From contig NZ_JAKIKX010000001.1 of assembly GCF_023283925.1 (NCBI RefSeq), positions 620,001-684,000 of the forward strand: a DNA stretch of 64,000 nt, read 5' to 3'. The position numbers and the translations under genes were made by a program. This stretch comes from Shewanella marisflavi. Its GTDB lineage: Bacteria; Pseudomonadota; Gammaproteobacteria; Enterobacterales; Shewanellaceae. The notes under the pieces are model-generated. The model saw nothing but the letters and a program-made list of their open reading frames with translations, was not told the origin of the DNA and did no database searches. Shown one piece after another: positions 56,493 to 64,000 of the stretch. Numbering within the stretch: position 1 is the stretch's first letter; each line of letters starts with the position of its first letter.

Positions 56493-58961
56493 ATGAAGGT
56501 AATGAAGTTTGGCGGTACCTCGCTGGCCAATTGGCAGAGGTTTAACAGTGCGGCGCAGATCGTATTGGCCTCGGCCTGTGAACAACCTACGGCAGTGGTG
56601 TTAAGTGCTCCAGCAACAGTGACTAACGGTTTGTTGGAAATGGTGGATCTGGCGGTGGCAGGGGATGATTTCTCTTCGGTCTTGGGTCAGGTACATGGGG
56701 TGTTTAAGACCTTATATGGTCAGGCTGCGCTTGAATCCTTAAGTGCCGAACAAACCGCTGGACTCGAAGAGGTTTTGGCCGGTCAGCTTAAACACTGGCA
56801 AGATAAGCTTCAAGGTGTGGTATTACTGGGTGAGTGTCCCGATTTTGTTCGCGCCGAAATCGTGGTGGGTGGCGAGCGTCTCTCTGCCGCCCTGATGGAA
56901 CAGCTGATGCTTGCTCAAGGTGTATCGGCCAACCAGTTGGTACCACAGCAGTTATTTGTAGCTAACGGCCCTGCGCTGGAATCGGTGGTCGATATCGGCT
57001 TGAGCAAACAGCGCTTTGCCCAGCTTTCTCTCGATGCTCACCAAGTCTGGGTAATGCCTGGTTTTACCGCTGGCGATAAAAATGGTCGTATCGTGACCTT
57101 AGGTCGTAATGGTTCAGACTATTCCGCTGCCGTCTTATCTGCGTGTATCGATGCCAGTTGCTGTGAGATCTGGACTGACGTCGATGGCGTGTATAACACT
57201 GACCCGCGCGTGGTTGCCGATGCTAAGCTGCTAACTCAGCTCAGTTATCAAGAGGCGATGGAGTTATCCTATTTTGGGGCCAAGGTGTTACATCCAAAAA
57301 CCATCGCCCCTATCGCTCAATATCATATCCCTTGCTATATACGTAACAGTTTCAATCCTCAGGCCCCTGGCACTTTAGTTTCTAACCAAGCCGATGAAAC
57401 CGGCCTGAACGTCAAGGCGATCTCAAACCTTGATGATCAAACCATGTTTGATATTGCAGGTCCTGGCATGAAGGGGATGGTGGGTATGGCGAGCCGCACA
57501 TTGGGCGCCATCTCTCGCTCCGGGGTGTCAGTATCTTTGATCACTCAGAGTTCATCTGAATACAGCATCAGCTTCTGTGTGGCGACACAAGATGCCGAGC
57601 GGGTGCGTTTGGCACTTGAGCAGGAGTTTGAGCTGGAGCTTAAGAGTGAAATCCTCGAAGAGATCGCCATGCGTCATCATCTGGCTATCGTTTCTTTGAT
57701 AGGCGACGGTATGCGCACCCACAAAGGCGTTGCGGGTAAGTTTTTCCAGGCGTTGGCGCAGGCCAATGTCAACATAGTGGCCATTGCCCAGGGATCTTCT
57801 GAGCGTTCTATTTCGGCGGTAATTGAGCTGCGTAAGACCAAGCATGCCATCGCCGCTTGTCATCAGAGTTTCTTCGATGTGCAGCATTATCTGGACGTCT
57901 TCCTGGTAGGTTGCGGCAATGTCGGTGCTGGTCTGCTTGAGCAGGTTAAGCAGCAATCTGAAATGCTTAAGGCGCAGCATATTACGGTGCGCGTCTGTGG
58001 CGTGGCCAACTCGCGTAATATGCTGCTCGATGCCAAGGGGATAGACCTTAATCATTGGCAAGGCTTGCTAAGTGACAGTCAAGAAGCGTGCGATCTGGAT
58101 AAGATGCTCGCCTGGGCCAAAGATCAACAGCTACTCAATCCTGTGCTGGTGGATTGCACCTCTAGCGAAGCCGTGTCGGACCAATATGTTGCAGTAATGA
58201 ATGCCGGACTGCATGTGGTCACACCTAATAAGAAGGCCAATACTCGTGATTTTGACTACTACCGGGCACTCAGACAGACGGCGCTGCATCAGCGTCGCCA
58301 GTTCCTCTATGAGACGACTGTCGGTGCCGGTTTGCCAGTTATCGACAACCTGAAGAAATTGCTGTTTGCCGGTGATAAGCTACAGAAATTCAATGGCATA
58401 CTCTCTGGTTCGCTGTCATATATCTTCGGTATGCTCGATGAGGGGATGAGCCTGTCTGAGGCGACACGTATCGCACGCGAAAAGTGCTTTACCGAGCCAG
58501 ATCCTCGAGACGATTTAAGCGGCATGGACGTTGCGCGAAAGGTGCTGATCCTTGCCCGTGAAGTTGGCATGCAGATAGAGCTGAGTGATATCGAGGTTGA
58601 GTCAGTGTTGCCAAGTCACTTTGATGCCACTGGTGATGTCGAAACCTTTATGGCGAATCTGAGTAGGTTAGATGACGAGCTGGCCCAGCGCGTTGCTAGC
58701 GCCAAGGCGGAGGGCAAGGTGCTGCGTTATGTCGGTCAAATTGATGAGGTTGGCTGCCGGGTGAAGATCGCCGAGGTCGATGCCAATGATCCGCTTTACA
58801 GCGTTAAAGGTGGGGAGAATGCGCTGGCCTTCTACAGCCGTTATTATCAACCGATCCCATTTGTGCTGCGTGGTTATGGCGCGGGTACCGAAGTCACGGC
58901 GGCAGGTGTGTTTGCCGATCTATTGAGAACCCTTAACTGGACGCGGGAGATGGGCGTATGA
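56493..58961 (+). CDS. thrA: Aspartokinase I / homoserine dehydrogenase I
   Basis: An 822-residue bifunctional enzyme of threonine synthesis. Aspartokinase at ~1-290 ([28 protein letters not shown]), a regulatory ACT pair at ~315-460 for threonine inhibition, and NAD(P)-binding homoserine dehydrogenase at ~465-822 ([46 protein letters not shown]). RBS AAGGAGAG. It overlaps thrB by 4 bases. Confidence 0.97.
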   Translation: MKVMKFGGTSLANWQRFNSAAQIVLASACEQPTAVVLSAPATVTNGLLEMVDLAVAGDDFSSVLGQVHGVFKTLYGQAALESLSAEQTAGLEEVLAGQLKHWQDKLQGVVLLGECPDFVRAEIVVGGERLSAALMEQLMLAQGVSANQLVPQQLFVANGPALESVVDIGLSKQRFAQLSLDAHQVWVMPGFTAGDKNGRIVTLGRNGSDYSAAVLSACIDASCCEIWTDVDGVYNTDPRVVADAKLLTQLSYQEAMELSYFGAKVLHPKTIAPIAQYHIPCYIRNSFNPQAPGTLVSNQADETGLNVKAISNLDDQTMFDIAGPGMKGMVGMASRTLGAISRSGVSVSLITQSSSEYSISFCVATQDAERVRLALEQEFELELKSEILEEIAMRHHLAIVSLIGDGMRTHKGVAGKFFQALAQANVNIVAIAQGSSERSISAVIELRKTKHAIAACHQSFFDVQHYLDVFLVGCGNVGAGLLEQVKQQSEMLKAQHITVRVCGVANSRNMLLDAKGIDLNHWQGLLSDSQEACDLDKMLAWAKDQQLLNPVLVDCTSSEAVSDQYVAVMNAGLHVVTPNKKANTRDFDYYRALRQTALHQRRQFLYETTVGAGLPVIDNLKKLLFAGDKLQKFNGILSGSLSYIFGMLDEGMSLSEATRIAREKCFTEPDPRDDLSGMDVARKVLILAREVGMQIELSDIEVESVLPSHFDATGDVETFMANLSRLDDELAQRVASAKAEGKVLRYVGQIDEVGCRVKIAEVDANDPLYSVKGGENALAFYSRYYQPIPFVLRGYGAGTEVTAAGVFADLLRTLNWTREMGV

Positions 58962-59911
58962 GTTTAACGGTTTATGCGCCGGCCTCTATGGGCAACGTCG
59001 GGGTCGGATTTGACCTGCTTGGCGCCGCCTTGGCGCCTGTTGATGGTAGCTTGCTTGGAGACCGCGTCGCCATTACATCTGCGCCCCACGGAGTGTCTTT
59101 GACCTTAGCGGGTCACTGGGCCGATAAACTGCCTGCTGCCAGCGAAGAGAATATTGTTTTCCAATGTGCGACCTTTTTTCTTGAGCAGCTCGGCAGCCAT
59201 GCGGGCGTCGCCTTGACGTTAGAGAAAAACCTGCCGGTGGGCAGTGGTCTTGGCTCGAGTGCCAGTTCAGTGGTTGCCGCCCTGTACGCCCTAAACGAGC
59301 ACTTTGACCGTCCCTATGACAGTGATGCTCTGCTAAGGCTGATGGGGGAGTTTGAGGGCAAGATCAGCGGTTCGGTTCACTATGATAATGTGGCGCCTTG
59401 TTACCTTGGTGGCATGCAGTTGATGCTGGATACCCCAAGTGTCGTGTGTCAGGGACTACCCGTATTTACAGACTGGTATTGGGTGGTGGCTTACCCTGGG
59501 ATCTCCCTCTCTACCGCCAAAATGCGGGCACTGTTGCCGGCGCAATATGATAAATCTGTGGCGATTGATTTTGGTCGTTACCTGAGTGCATTTGTACATG
59601 CCAGCTACCGCCAAGATGCCAAGTTGGCCATCGAGGTATTAAAGGATGTATTGGCGGAGCCTTACCGCGCCTCTGAAATTCCCGGCTATGAAGAGGCGCG
59701 CGCTGCACTGGCCGAACTCGGTATGGCAACGACAGGTATTTCAGGAAGCGGACCCACGCTCTTTTCGGTTACCGATAACCTGCAAACGGCTCAGCAGGCC
59801 AAGGCCTGGCTGGACGCGCATTATGTAACTTCTGGCGCAGGTTTTTCCCACATATGTCAAATCGATATGCTCGGCACGCGCCGCGTAGACGAATCAATTT
59901 TAGATCAATAG
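58958..59911 (+). CDS. thrB: Homoserine kinase
   Basis: A 317-residue GHMP-family kinase that phosphorylates homoserine. The ATP-binding motif is [22 protein letters not shown]-terminal [18 protein letters not shown] and C-terminal [16 protein letters not shown] are family motifs. ATG overlaps the thrA stop (ATGA), giving translational coupling, and thrC follows after 10 bases. Confidence 0.97.
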   Translation: MSLTVYAPASMGNVGVGFDLLGAALAPVDGSLLGDRVAITSAPHGVSLTLAGHWADKLPAASEENIVFQCATFFLEQLGSHAGVALTLEKNLPVGSGLGSSASSVVAALYALNEHFDRPYDSDALLRLMGEFEGKISGSVHYDNVAPCYLGGMQLMLDTPSVVCQGLPVFTDWYWVVAYPGISLSTAKMRALLPAQYDKSVAIDFGRYLSAFVHASYRQDAKLAIEVLKDVLAEPYRASEIPGYEEARAALAELGMATTGISGSGPTLFSVTDNLQTAQQAKAWLDAHYVTSGAGFSHICQIDMLGTRRVDESILDQ

Positions 59912-59921
59912 GCGGATCAAG

Positions 59922-61205
59922 ATGGAACTCTATAACTTAAAACACCCTTCGCAGAAGGTCAGTTTCACCCAGGCAGTTAAATTAGGGCTAGGGAAGGACC
60001 GCGGCCTGTTTTTCCCTGCGAGTATCCCTAGATTGGAAGATATCGACGCGCTGCTGGCGATGGATTTTGTCGAGCGCTCTAAGGCGATCCTTGGTGCCTG
60101 GCTGGCCGAGGAGCTGGGTCAGGAGATGGTGAATAAGCTGGTGGAACGCGCCTTTAACTTTGCGTTGCCACTGACCAAGGCAGATGACAAGCGCTATTGT
60201 CTGGAGTTGTTTCATGGCCCAACCTTGGCCTTTAAGGACTTTGGCGCGCGGTTTATGGCCCAGTGTCTCAATAGCCAGGCACAGGACGATAAGCTCACCA
60301 TATTGACCGCCACCTCCGGTGACACGGGCGCCGCAGTGGCCGATGCCTTTTATGGATTGGATAAGGTGCAGGTAGTGGTGCTCTATCCAAAGGGCAAGAT
60401 CAGCCTGTTGCAGGAGAAGATGTTTACCACTCTGGGTGACAATATTCATACCGTGGCGGTACAGGCCGATTTTGATGCCTGCCAGGAGATGGTTAAGGCT
60501 GCCTTTGAAGATAGCGATGTGCGTGATGGCTTGCACCTTAACTCAGCGAACTCAATCAATATCAGTCGTTTATTGGCGCAGATATGTTACTACTTTGAGG
60601 CGGTCGCCCAATTTAAGCAGAGCAATCAAGGTGATCCCGTAATCGCTGTGCCCAGTGGTAACTTCGGTAACCTCACGGCGGGCCTATTTGCCAAGGCGAT
60701 GGGGCTGCCGGTGAAGCGTTTCGTTGCAGCCACCAATAGTAATGATACTGTGCCACGTTATTTGGCCGAGGGGGAATGGTCGCCTAAGGCGACAGTGGCG
60801 ACCCTATCAAACGCCATGGATGTAGCTGAGCCAAGCAACTGGCCTAGAGTCGAGGCCATTATGCAGGTGATGAACTGGCCGTTGAGTGAGCTTGTGGGAG
60901 TTGGACTGTCTGAGCAAGATACGGTCGAGGCATTGGCTGAACTTCATCAAGGTGGTTATCTATCTGAGCCCCATGCAGCCATTGCGGCTAAAGCCCTCTC
61001 TTTAACCCTGTCAGCAGACGAGCAAGGGATCTTCCTCGGTACGGCTCATCCGGCAAAATTTAAAGAGGTTGTCGAAGAGGCGCTGGCAATCACACTTCCT
61101 CTGCCACCAGAGTTGCAGGCGGTAAAGGATAAGCCGATCTTGTCGGCAGAGCTGCCCTCAGACTTCGCTAAGCTTAAGGCGCATCTGTTTGAGGTGTTAG
61201 CCTAG
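59922..61205 (+). CDS. thrC: Threonine synthase
   Basis: A 427-residue PLP enzyme turning O-phosphohomoserine into threonine. N-terminal MELYNLKHPSQKVSFTQAV; the PLP lysine is in GPTLAFKDFGARF; TATSGDTGAAVADA binds substrate phosphate; VPSGNFGNLTAGL is the PLP-phosphate loop. Last gene of thrABC, ended by a terminator. Confidence 0.97.
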   Translation: MELYNLKHPSQKVSFTQAVKLGLGKDRGLFFPASIPRLEDIDALLAMDFVERSKAILGAWLAEELGQEMVNKLVERAFNFALPLTKADDKRYCLELFHGPTLAFKDFGARFMAQCLNSQAQDDKLTILTATSGDTGAAVADAFYGLDKVQVVVLYPKGKISLLQEKMFTTLGDNIHTVAVQADFDACQEMVKAAFEDSDVRDGLHLNSANSINISRLLAQICYYFEAVAQFKQSNQGDPVIAVPSGNFGNLTAGLFAKAMGLPVKRFVAATNSNDTVPRYLAEGEWSPKATVATLSNAMDVAEPSNWPRVEAIMQVMNWPLSELVGVGLSEQDTVEALAELHQGGYLSEPHAAIAAKALSLTLSADEQGIFLGTAHPAKFKEVVEEALAITLPLPPELQAVKDKPILSAELPSDFAKLKAHLFEVLA

Positions 61206-61284
61206 TCGGTACTATTGATAAAGGGGTGAGATAGGTCGTTGATTAGCCGAGTCTTTTCCCTTATTGAAAACTTAGCAGTGTATC

Positions 61285-61316
61285 AAACCAAGGCCTCGCG
61301 CCTTGGTTTTTCTTTT
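61285..61316 (+). terminator. Intrinsic terminator of the thr operon
   Basis: AAACCAAGGC pairs perfectly with GCCTTGGTTT across CTCGC, followed by TTCTTTTTC. Confidence 0.9.
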
Positions 61317-61476
61317 TCTGTTCTGGGCCTGCTTTAGCCGGGGTGGGGAGTCAATTCGAAAGTGCTAATAAGATAGGTAACACTAAGGTCGCCTGTCGTT
61401 TGCCTAAATGGTTATTCATTTCATCTTTTGGTCAGTCAGCCTGAGATACTAAATGTAACAATCGGCCTATATCAGG

Positions 61477-61492
61477 CGTGATAGCCGTCACA
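61477..61492. promoter_or_regulatory. CRP-like site upstream of the small lipoprotein gene
   Basis: CGTGA-TAGCCG-TCACA matches TGTGA-N6-TCACA at 9 of 10 positions, 59-74 bases before the next gene. The rest of the 345-base thrC-lipoprotein gap holds only the thr terminator. Confidence 0.5.
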
Positions 61493-61550
61493 ATCAAAGT
61501 GATGTAAATAACTTATCTTTCAGCCCTTTTTCATAAAGTTGAGTCATAAG

Positions 61551-61850
61551 GTGTTGCCTTTGAGATTGATGTTACTTGCCCTGGTGGGCCTATCGGCCTG
61601 TGCATCGAACGAACCTGTATTGCAATCGCGTATAAATGAAGCCTATGACTTTGAGGTGACTCATTGTGATAGTTTCGCGATGGTGACGGGCATGGGAGCA
61701 GGCAATGCGCCGCTCAGGGCGGCGAAAGAGAGCGCTAAAACGCAGGGCGAGTCGCTGCAAGGCACCCATATTGTTTGGTTACAGGAGGACCAATTTGATC
61801 ATGGCAATCGCGCCAGGGTGATTGCCATAGTGTACAAATGCTTACAATGA
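61551..61850 (+). CDS. Small lipoprotein, DUF4156-like
   Basis: A 99-residue predicted outer-membrane lipoprotein. Lipobox LVGLSAC follows a short hydrophobic run; the mature part has [11 protein letters not shown], a run of alternating Ala/Lys ([24 protein letters not shown]) and ends with AIVYKCLQ, as in DUF4156 proteins, a tentative match. Function unknown. Start uncertain: GTG at 61551 is chosen to keep an Arg before the hydrophobic run; TTG 61539 is possible. Its end overlaps the nfo 3' end by 9 bases, tail to tail. Confidence 0.75.
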   Translation: MLPLRLMLLALVGLSACASNEPVLQSRINEAYDFEVTHCDSFAMVTGMGAGNAPLRAAKESAKTQGESLQGTHIVWLQEDQFDHGNRARVIAIVYKCLQ

Positions 61851-62699
61851 CTTAGCCTGACTTCGTAGCCAGTTGATCTCCTGGGGCCAGATCTCCGGCT
61901 CTATGGTTTCCAATATGAGTGGAATATGGCGAGTGGCCGGGTGCTGCATGATAAAGCTAAAGGCTTGCATGCCAATATAACCGGCGCCGAGTGAGTGGTG
62001 CCTGTCGACTCGACTGTTAAGCGGCGTCTTGCTGTCGTTCAGATGCATCGCTTTAAGATAGCGGTTACCCACTATGGCGTCGAACTGCTTGAAGCTCTCT
62101 TCGCAGGCGGCTTGGGTGGTTAGATCATAGCCTGCGGCAAACATGTGGCAGGTGTTGATACAAACGCCCACACGGGATTTATCTTCGACCTTATCGATGA
62201 TCTGCGCCAATTGCTCAAAGCTATGGCCCAGGTTTGACCCTTGACCTGCGGTATTTTCAATGATGGCACTTACGCCTTGGGTTTTGTCCAGTGCCAGGTT
62301 TATCGACTCACTGATTCGAGCGAGACAATCATCTATCCCTATCTTGTTGAGATGACTGCCAGGATGAAAGTTAAGCAGCTTAAGCCCCATCTGCTCACAG
62401 CGCTGCATCTCATCTAAAAAGGCTTCTCTTGAGCGCTGCAGTTGGGCCTCATCAGGGTGGCCTAAGTTAATCAGGTAACTGTCATGGGGCAGTATGGCTT
62501 CGGGTTTGATATTGGCCTGTTGGCAGTTGGTTTTAAAGTCACGGATCTGTTTCTGGCTTAGAGGAGCCGCCTGCCAACGTCTTTGGTTTTTAGTAAACAG
62601 AGCAAAGGCGTTGGCCCCGATCTTCTGTGCGTTTAGTGGTGCATTGGCGATACCGCCGGCGGCGCTAACATGGGCACCAACCCAATGGCTTTCTGACAT
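61842..62699 (-). CDS. nfo: Endonuclease IV
   Basis: A 285-residue AP endonuclease of base excision repair with a three-zinc TIM barrel. Zinc ligands seen: His72 (PHDSYL), His112 (NFHPGSH), Glu148 (IIENTAGQ), His185, then MHLNDSK (His/Asp) and [10 protein letters not shown] (Asp/His) and LETIEPE (Glu). The ligand equivalent to E. coli Asp179 is Asn182 here ([10 protein letters not shown]; the codon is AAC). Start ATG at 62699 with GAGGG five bases upstream; a longer in-frame start would add ten residues. Confidence 0.95.
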   Translation of the reverse strand: MSESHWVGAHVSAAGGIANAPLNAQKIGANAFALFTKNQRRWQAAPLSQKQIRDFKTNCQQANIKPEAILPHDSYLINLGHPDEAQLQRSREAFLDEMQRCEQMGLKLLNFHPGSHLNKIGIDDCLARISESINLALDKTQGVSAIIENTAGQGSNLGHSFEQLAQIIDKVEDKSRVGVCINTCHMFAAGYDLTTQAACEESFKQFDAIVGNRYLKAMHLNDSKTPLNSRVDRHHSLGAGYIGMQAFSFIMQHPATRHIPLILETIEPEIWPQEINWLRSQAKSL

Positions 62700-62821
62700 G
62701 TTTCCCTCATGGATATCGAACAAGTTCATAAATTGTTTAAGATTTTTAAGCGATTTTCCGGGGCTGGACTATGCTCAATAAATGGGAATTTTCCCCTAAA
62801 CCATCAATAGTCATTATCGGA

Positions 62822-64000
62822 ATGGACTCTATCGTGTTTAAGGCTCTCTCACAATCTGAATTTATGGACTTTGGCCCGGCGCTGATTGCTGAGCTGGGAA
62901 AGTTACAAGGGCAGTTTATTCGTGGAGACGATGTGCTACTGCCTTTGTGCCGTATCTTAGCCGAAAGTAGCGGCGCTGAGTCTGTGATGATCTTGTCTCG
63001 GCGCTTGCTGGATAGTGACGAGATGCCCGCGGATGTGACCTGTTGGTGTCGCGACTCTATTCGTTATATCACCCTTTGGCGACAGGTAAAGGATTGGCCT
63101 TTTCTTGATGACCATATGGGCGCGCATCAATGGCAGAGCTTTACCGTATGGCCTGTAGAAGGGCTTGACGTCAATATCTTCTTCTACCGGCCAGCGAAGG
63201 GCTGGCTCTCTTTTCTCACCTCTTATCAGCCTTTTATTGCTGACAGTATCAGCGGCATGTTGCAGCAACAGAGTCAGGATTGGTTACAGAGCCGCAATGC
63301 GCAGATCATTAAGTCAATCGATACCCAGATGTATCAATCTATCGTCAGTAATAGTGAAGATATGATAGTGGTGGCGTCGCGCCAGAAAGGCATGGCGCCC
63401 GTTGTTATGTATGCCAATGCGGCGGCCACGGCGATCAGTCATTATCCCCGAAGTCAGCTGATTGGTAAGTCTATCGAGCTTTTCTTCGGTGATGATGAAA
63501 AGGCGCAAGAGCTGCTTGAGGCGATTGAGTTGAGGCGGGAGTTTGCGGGTGAGCTGGAGTGTGCGACAGCGACAGGGGAAAAGGTAATTTTACATACCCA
63601 TCTGATCGCCCTTAACGAACCATTTGAAGATGGCAGTCTGTTTACCTTGGTTGGCCGCGATATTACCCAGCAAAAGCTATTACAAAATACCATGGCACGG
63701 TCCCAAAAGATGCAGGCCATGGGGCAGTTGGTAGGTGGTGTCGCCCATGATTTCAATAATATCTTAGGTGTGCTGAAAGGCAATTTAGAACTAATGGAAT
63801 TAAAGGGCAAGGATGATTCCATTGGCCGTTATTTGGCCACGGCGCTAAAGGCTTGCCAGCGCGGTACGGATCTTACTCGGCGTTTGCTGCAATTTTCCAG
63901 ACAGGAACAGTTTAGCGCCCAGCCTCTGCAGGTGAATGAGGTGATTGAGGGGCTTGAGGAGCTGCTGGGTAAGTCGTTAACCACTCAGGTTGAACTGTGC
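62822..64000 (+). CDS. PAS-domain sensor histidine kinase, partial (3' end missing)
   Basis: The frame is open to the window edge: 393 codons so far. Residues ~1-155 are an unassigned N-terminal region, possibly GAF-like; a PAS domain follows (~165-285, SIVSNSEDMIVVASRQ, FTLVGRDITQQKLLQ); then the HisKA dimerisation domain with the phospho-accepting His in GQLVGGVAHDFNNILGVLKG and the segment RRLLQFSRQEQ. The H-D-F-N-N box is typical of hybrid kinases. No membrane segment is seen, so it is probably cytoplasmic. Start uncertain: ATG 62822, ATG 62771 or GTG 62834. Confidence 0.85.
   Translation, partial: MDSIVFKALSQSEFMDFGPALIAELGKLQGQFIRGDDVLLPLCRILAESSGAESVMILSRRLLDSDEMPADVTCWCRDSIRYITLWRQVKDWPFLDDHMGAHQWQSFTVWPVEGLDVNIFFYRPAKGWLSFLTSYQPFIADSISGMLQQQSQDWLQSRNAQIIKSIDTQMYQSIVSNSEDMIVVASRQKGMAPVVMYANAAATAISHYPRSQLIGKSIELFFGDDEKAQELLEAIELRREFAGELECATATGEKVILHTHLIALNEPFEDGSLFTLVGRDITQQKLLQNTMARSQKMQAMGQLVGGVAHDFNNILGVLKGNLELMELKGKDDSIGRYLATALKACQRGTDLTRRLLQFSRQEQFSAQPLQVNEVIEGLEELLGKSLTTQVELC

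Noticed and set aside
1-64000. Search for CRISPR arrays, transposases, integrases, tRNA genes and toxin-antitoxin pairs
   Set aside because: None seen by reading; nearly all sequence is accounted for by core genes, and the only large insertion candidate is the RND operon.

Overview
The window is a 64 kb stretch of gammaproteobacterial chromosome. Gene order, an orphan Hpt gene (hptA) beside gltBD, the 283-residue Vibrio/Shewanella-type ThyA, and protein sequences throughout point to the genus Shewanella. This assignment is from recognition, not from a database search. Coding density is high and nearly everything is core genome. I see no rRNA, tRNA, CRISPR array, insertion sequence or prophage.

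Layout. 1-4554 (minus): gltD start and gltB. 5040-7636 (plus): a YhcC-like radical SAM protein, hptA and oxyR. 8017-10033 (minus): a membrane class III nucleotide cyclase and mutH. The mutH-rppH intergenic region (10034-10726) holds DnaA-box-like sites at the position where E. coli has DARS2. 10727-18834 (plus): rppH, ptsP, a TauE/SafE transporter, thyA, the nhaA-small secreted protein-nhaR group, and sdhE-ygfX. nadB (minus) diverges from the envelope-stress operon rpoE-rseA-rseB-rseC. Then come lepA, lepB-rnc-era, recO, pdxJ-acpS and an Mpo1-like membrane gene. 30946-33168 (minus): a CorB-like gene and ypjD. ffh follows, then a three-gene RND efflux operon (35108-40981) lying between ffh and the rpsP-rimM-trmD-rplS operon. 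These are adjacent in E. coli, so the RND operon looks like an insertion.

43499-52648 is an aromatic amino acid region: aroF-tyrA, then hcp-hcr (nitrosative stress / hydroxylamine), a small membrane gene, then pheA with its leader peptide pheL and raiA. The order corB-ypjD-ffh-rpsP...rplS-aroF/tyrA-pheA-pheL-raiA matches the E. coli chromosome apart from the inserted blocks. The rest holds a cytochrome b561-like gene, a cytochrome c', trpR, slyD, the thrL-thrABC operon with its attenuator, a small lipoprotein gene, nfo, and the start of a PAS histidine kinase cut by the window edge.

Most notable: (1) PheA is 656 residues and carries, after its chorismate mutase, prephenate dehydratase and ACT domains, a C-terminal domain resembling type I-beta DAHP synthase in which the expected catalytic and metal-binding residues are replaced. 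It looks like a pseudoenzyme domain fused to a later enzyme of the same pathway. (2) The 837-base gap between pheL and raiA holds a pair of imperfect direct repeats with anti-Shine-Dalgarno-like CCTCC/CTCCTC tracts, a strong hairpin and a 76-base cloverleaf-like inverted-repeat element, consistent with undescribed small or structured RNAs. (3) A probable DARS2 counterpart lies in mutH-rppH. (4) Two complete ribosome-mediated attenuators (phe and thr) can be read directly.
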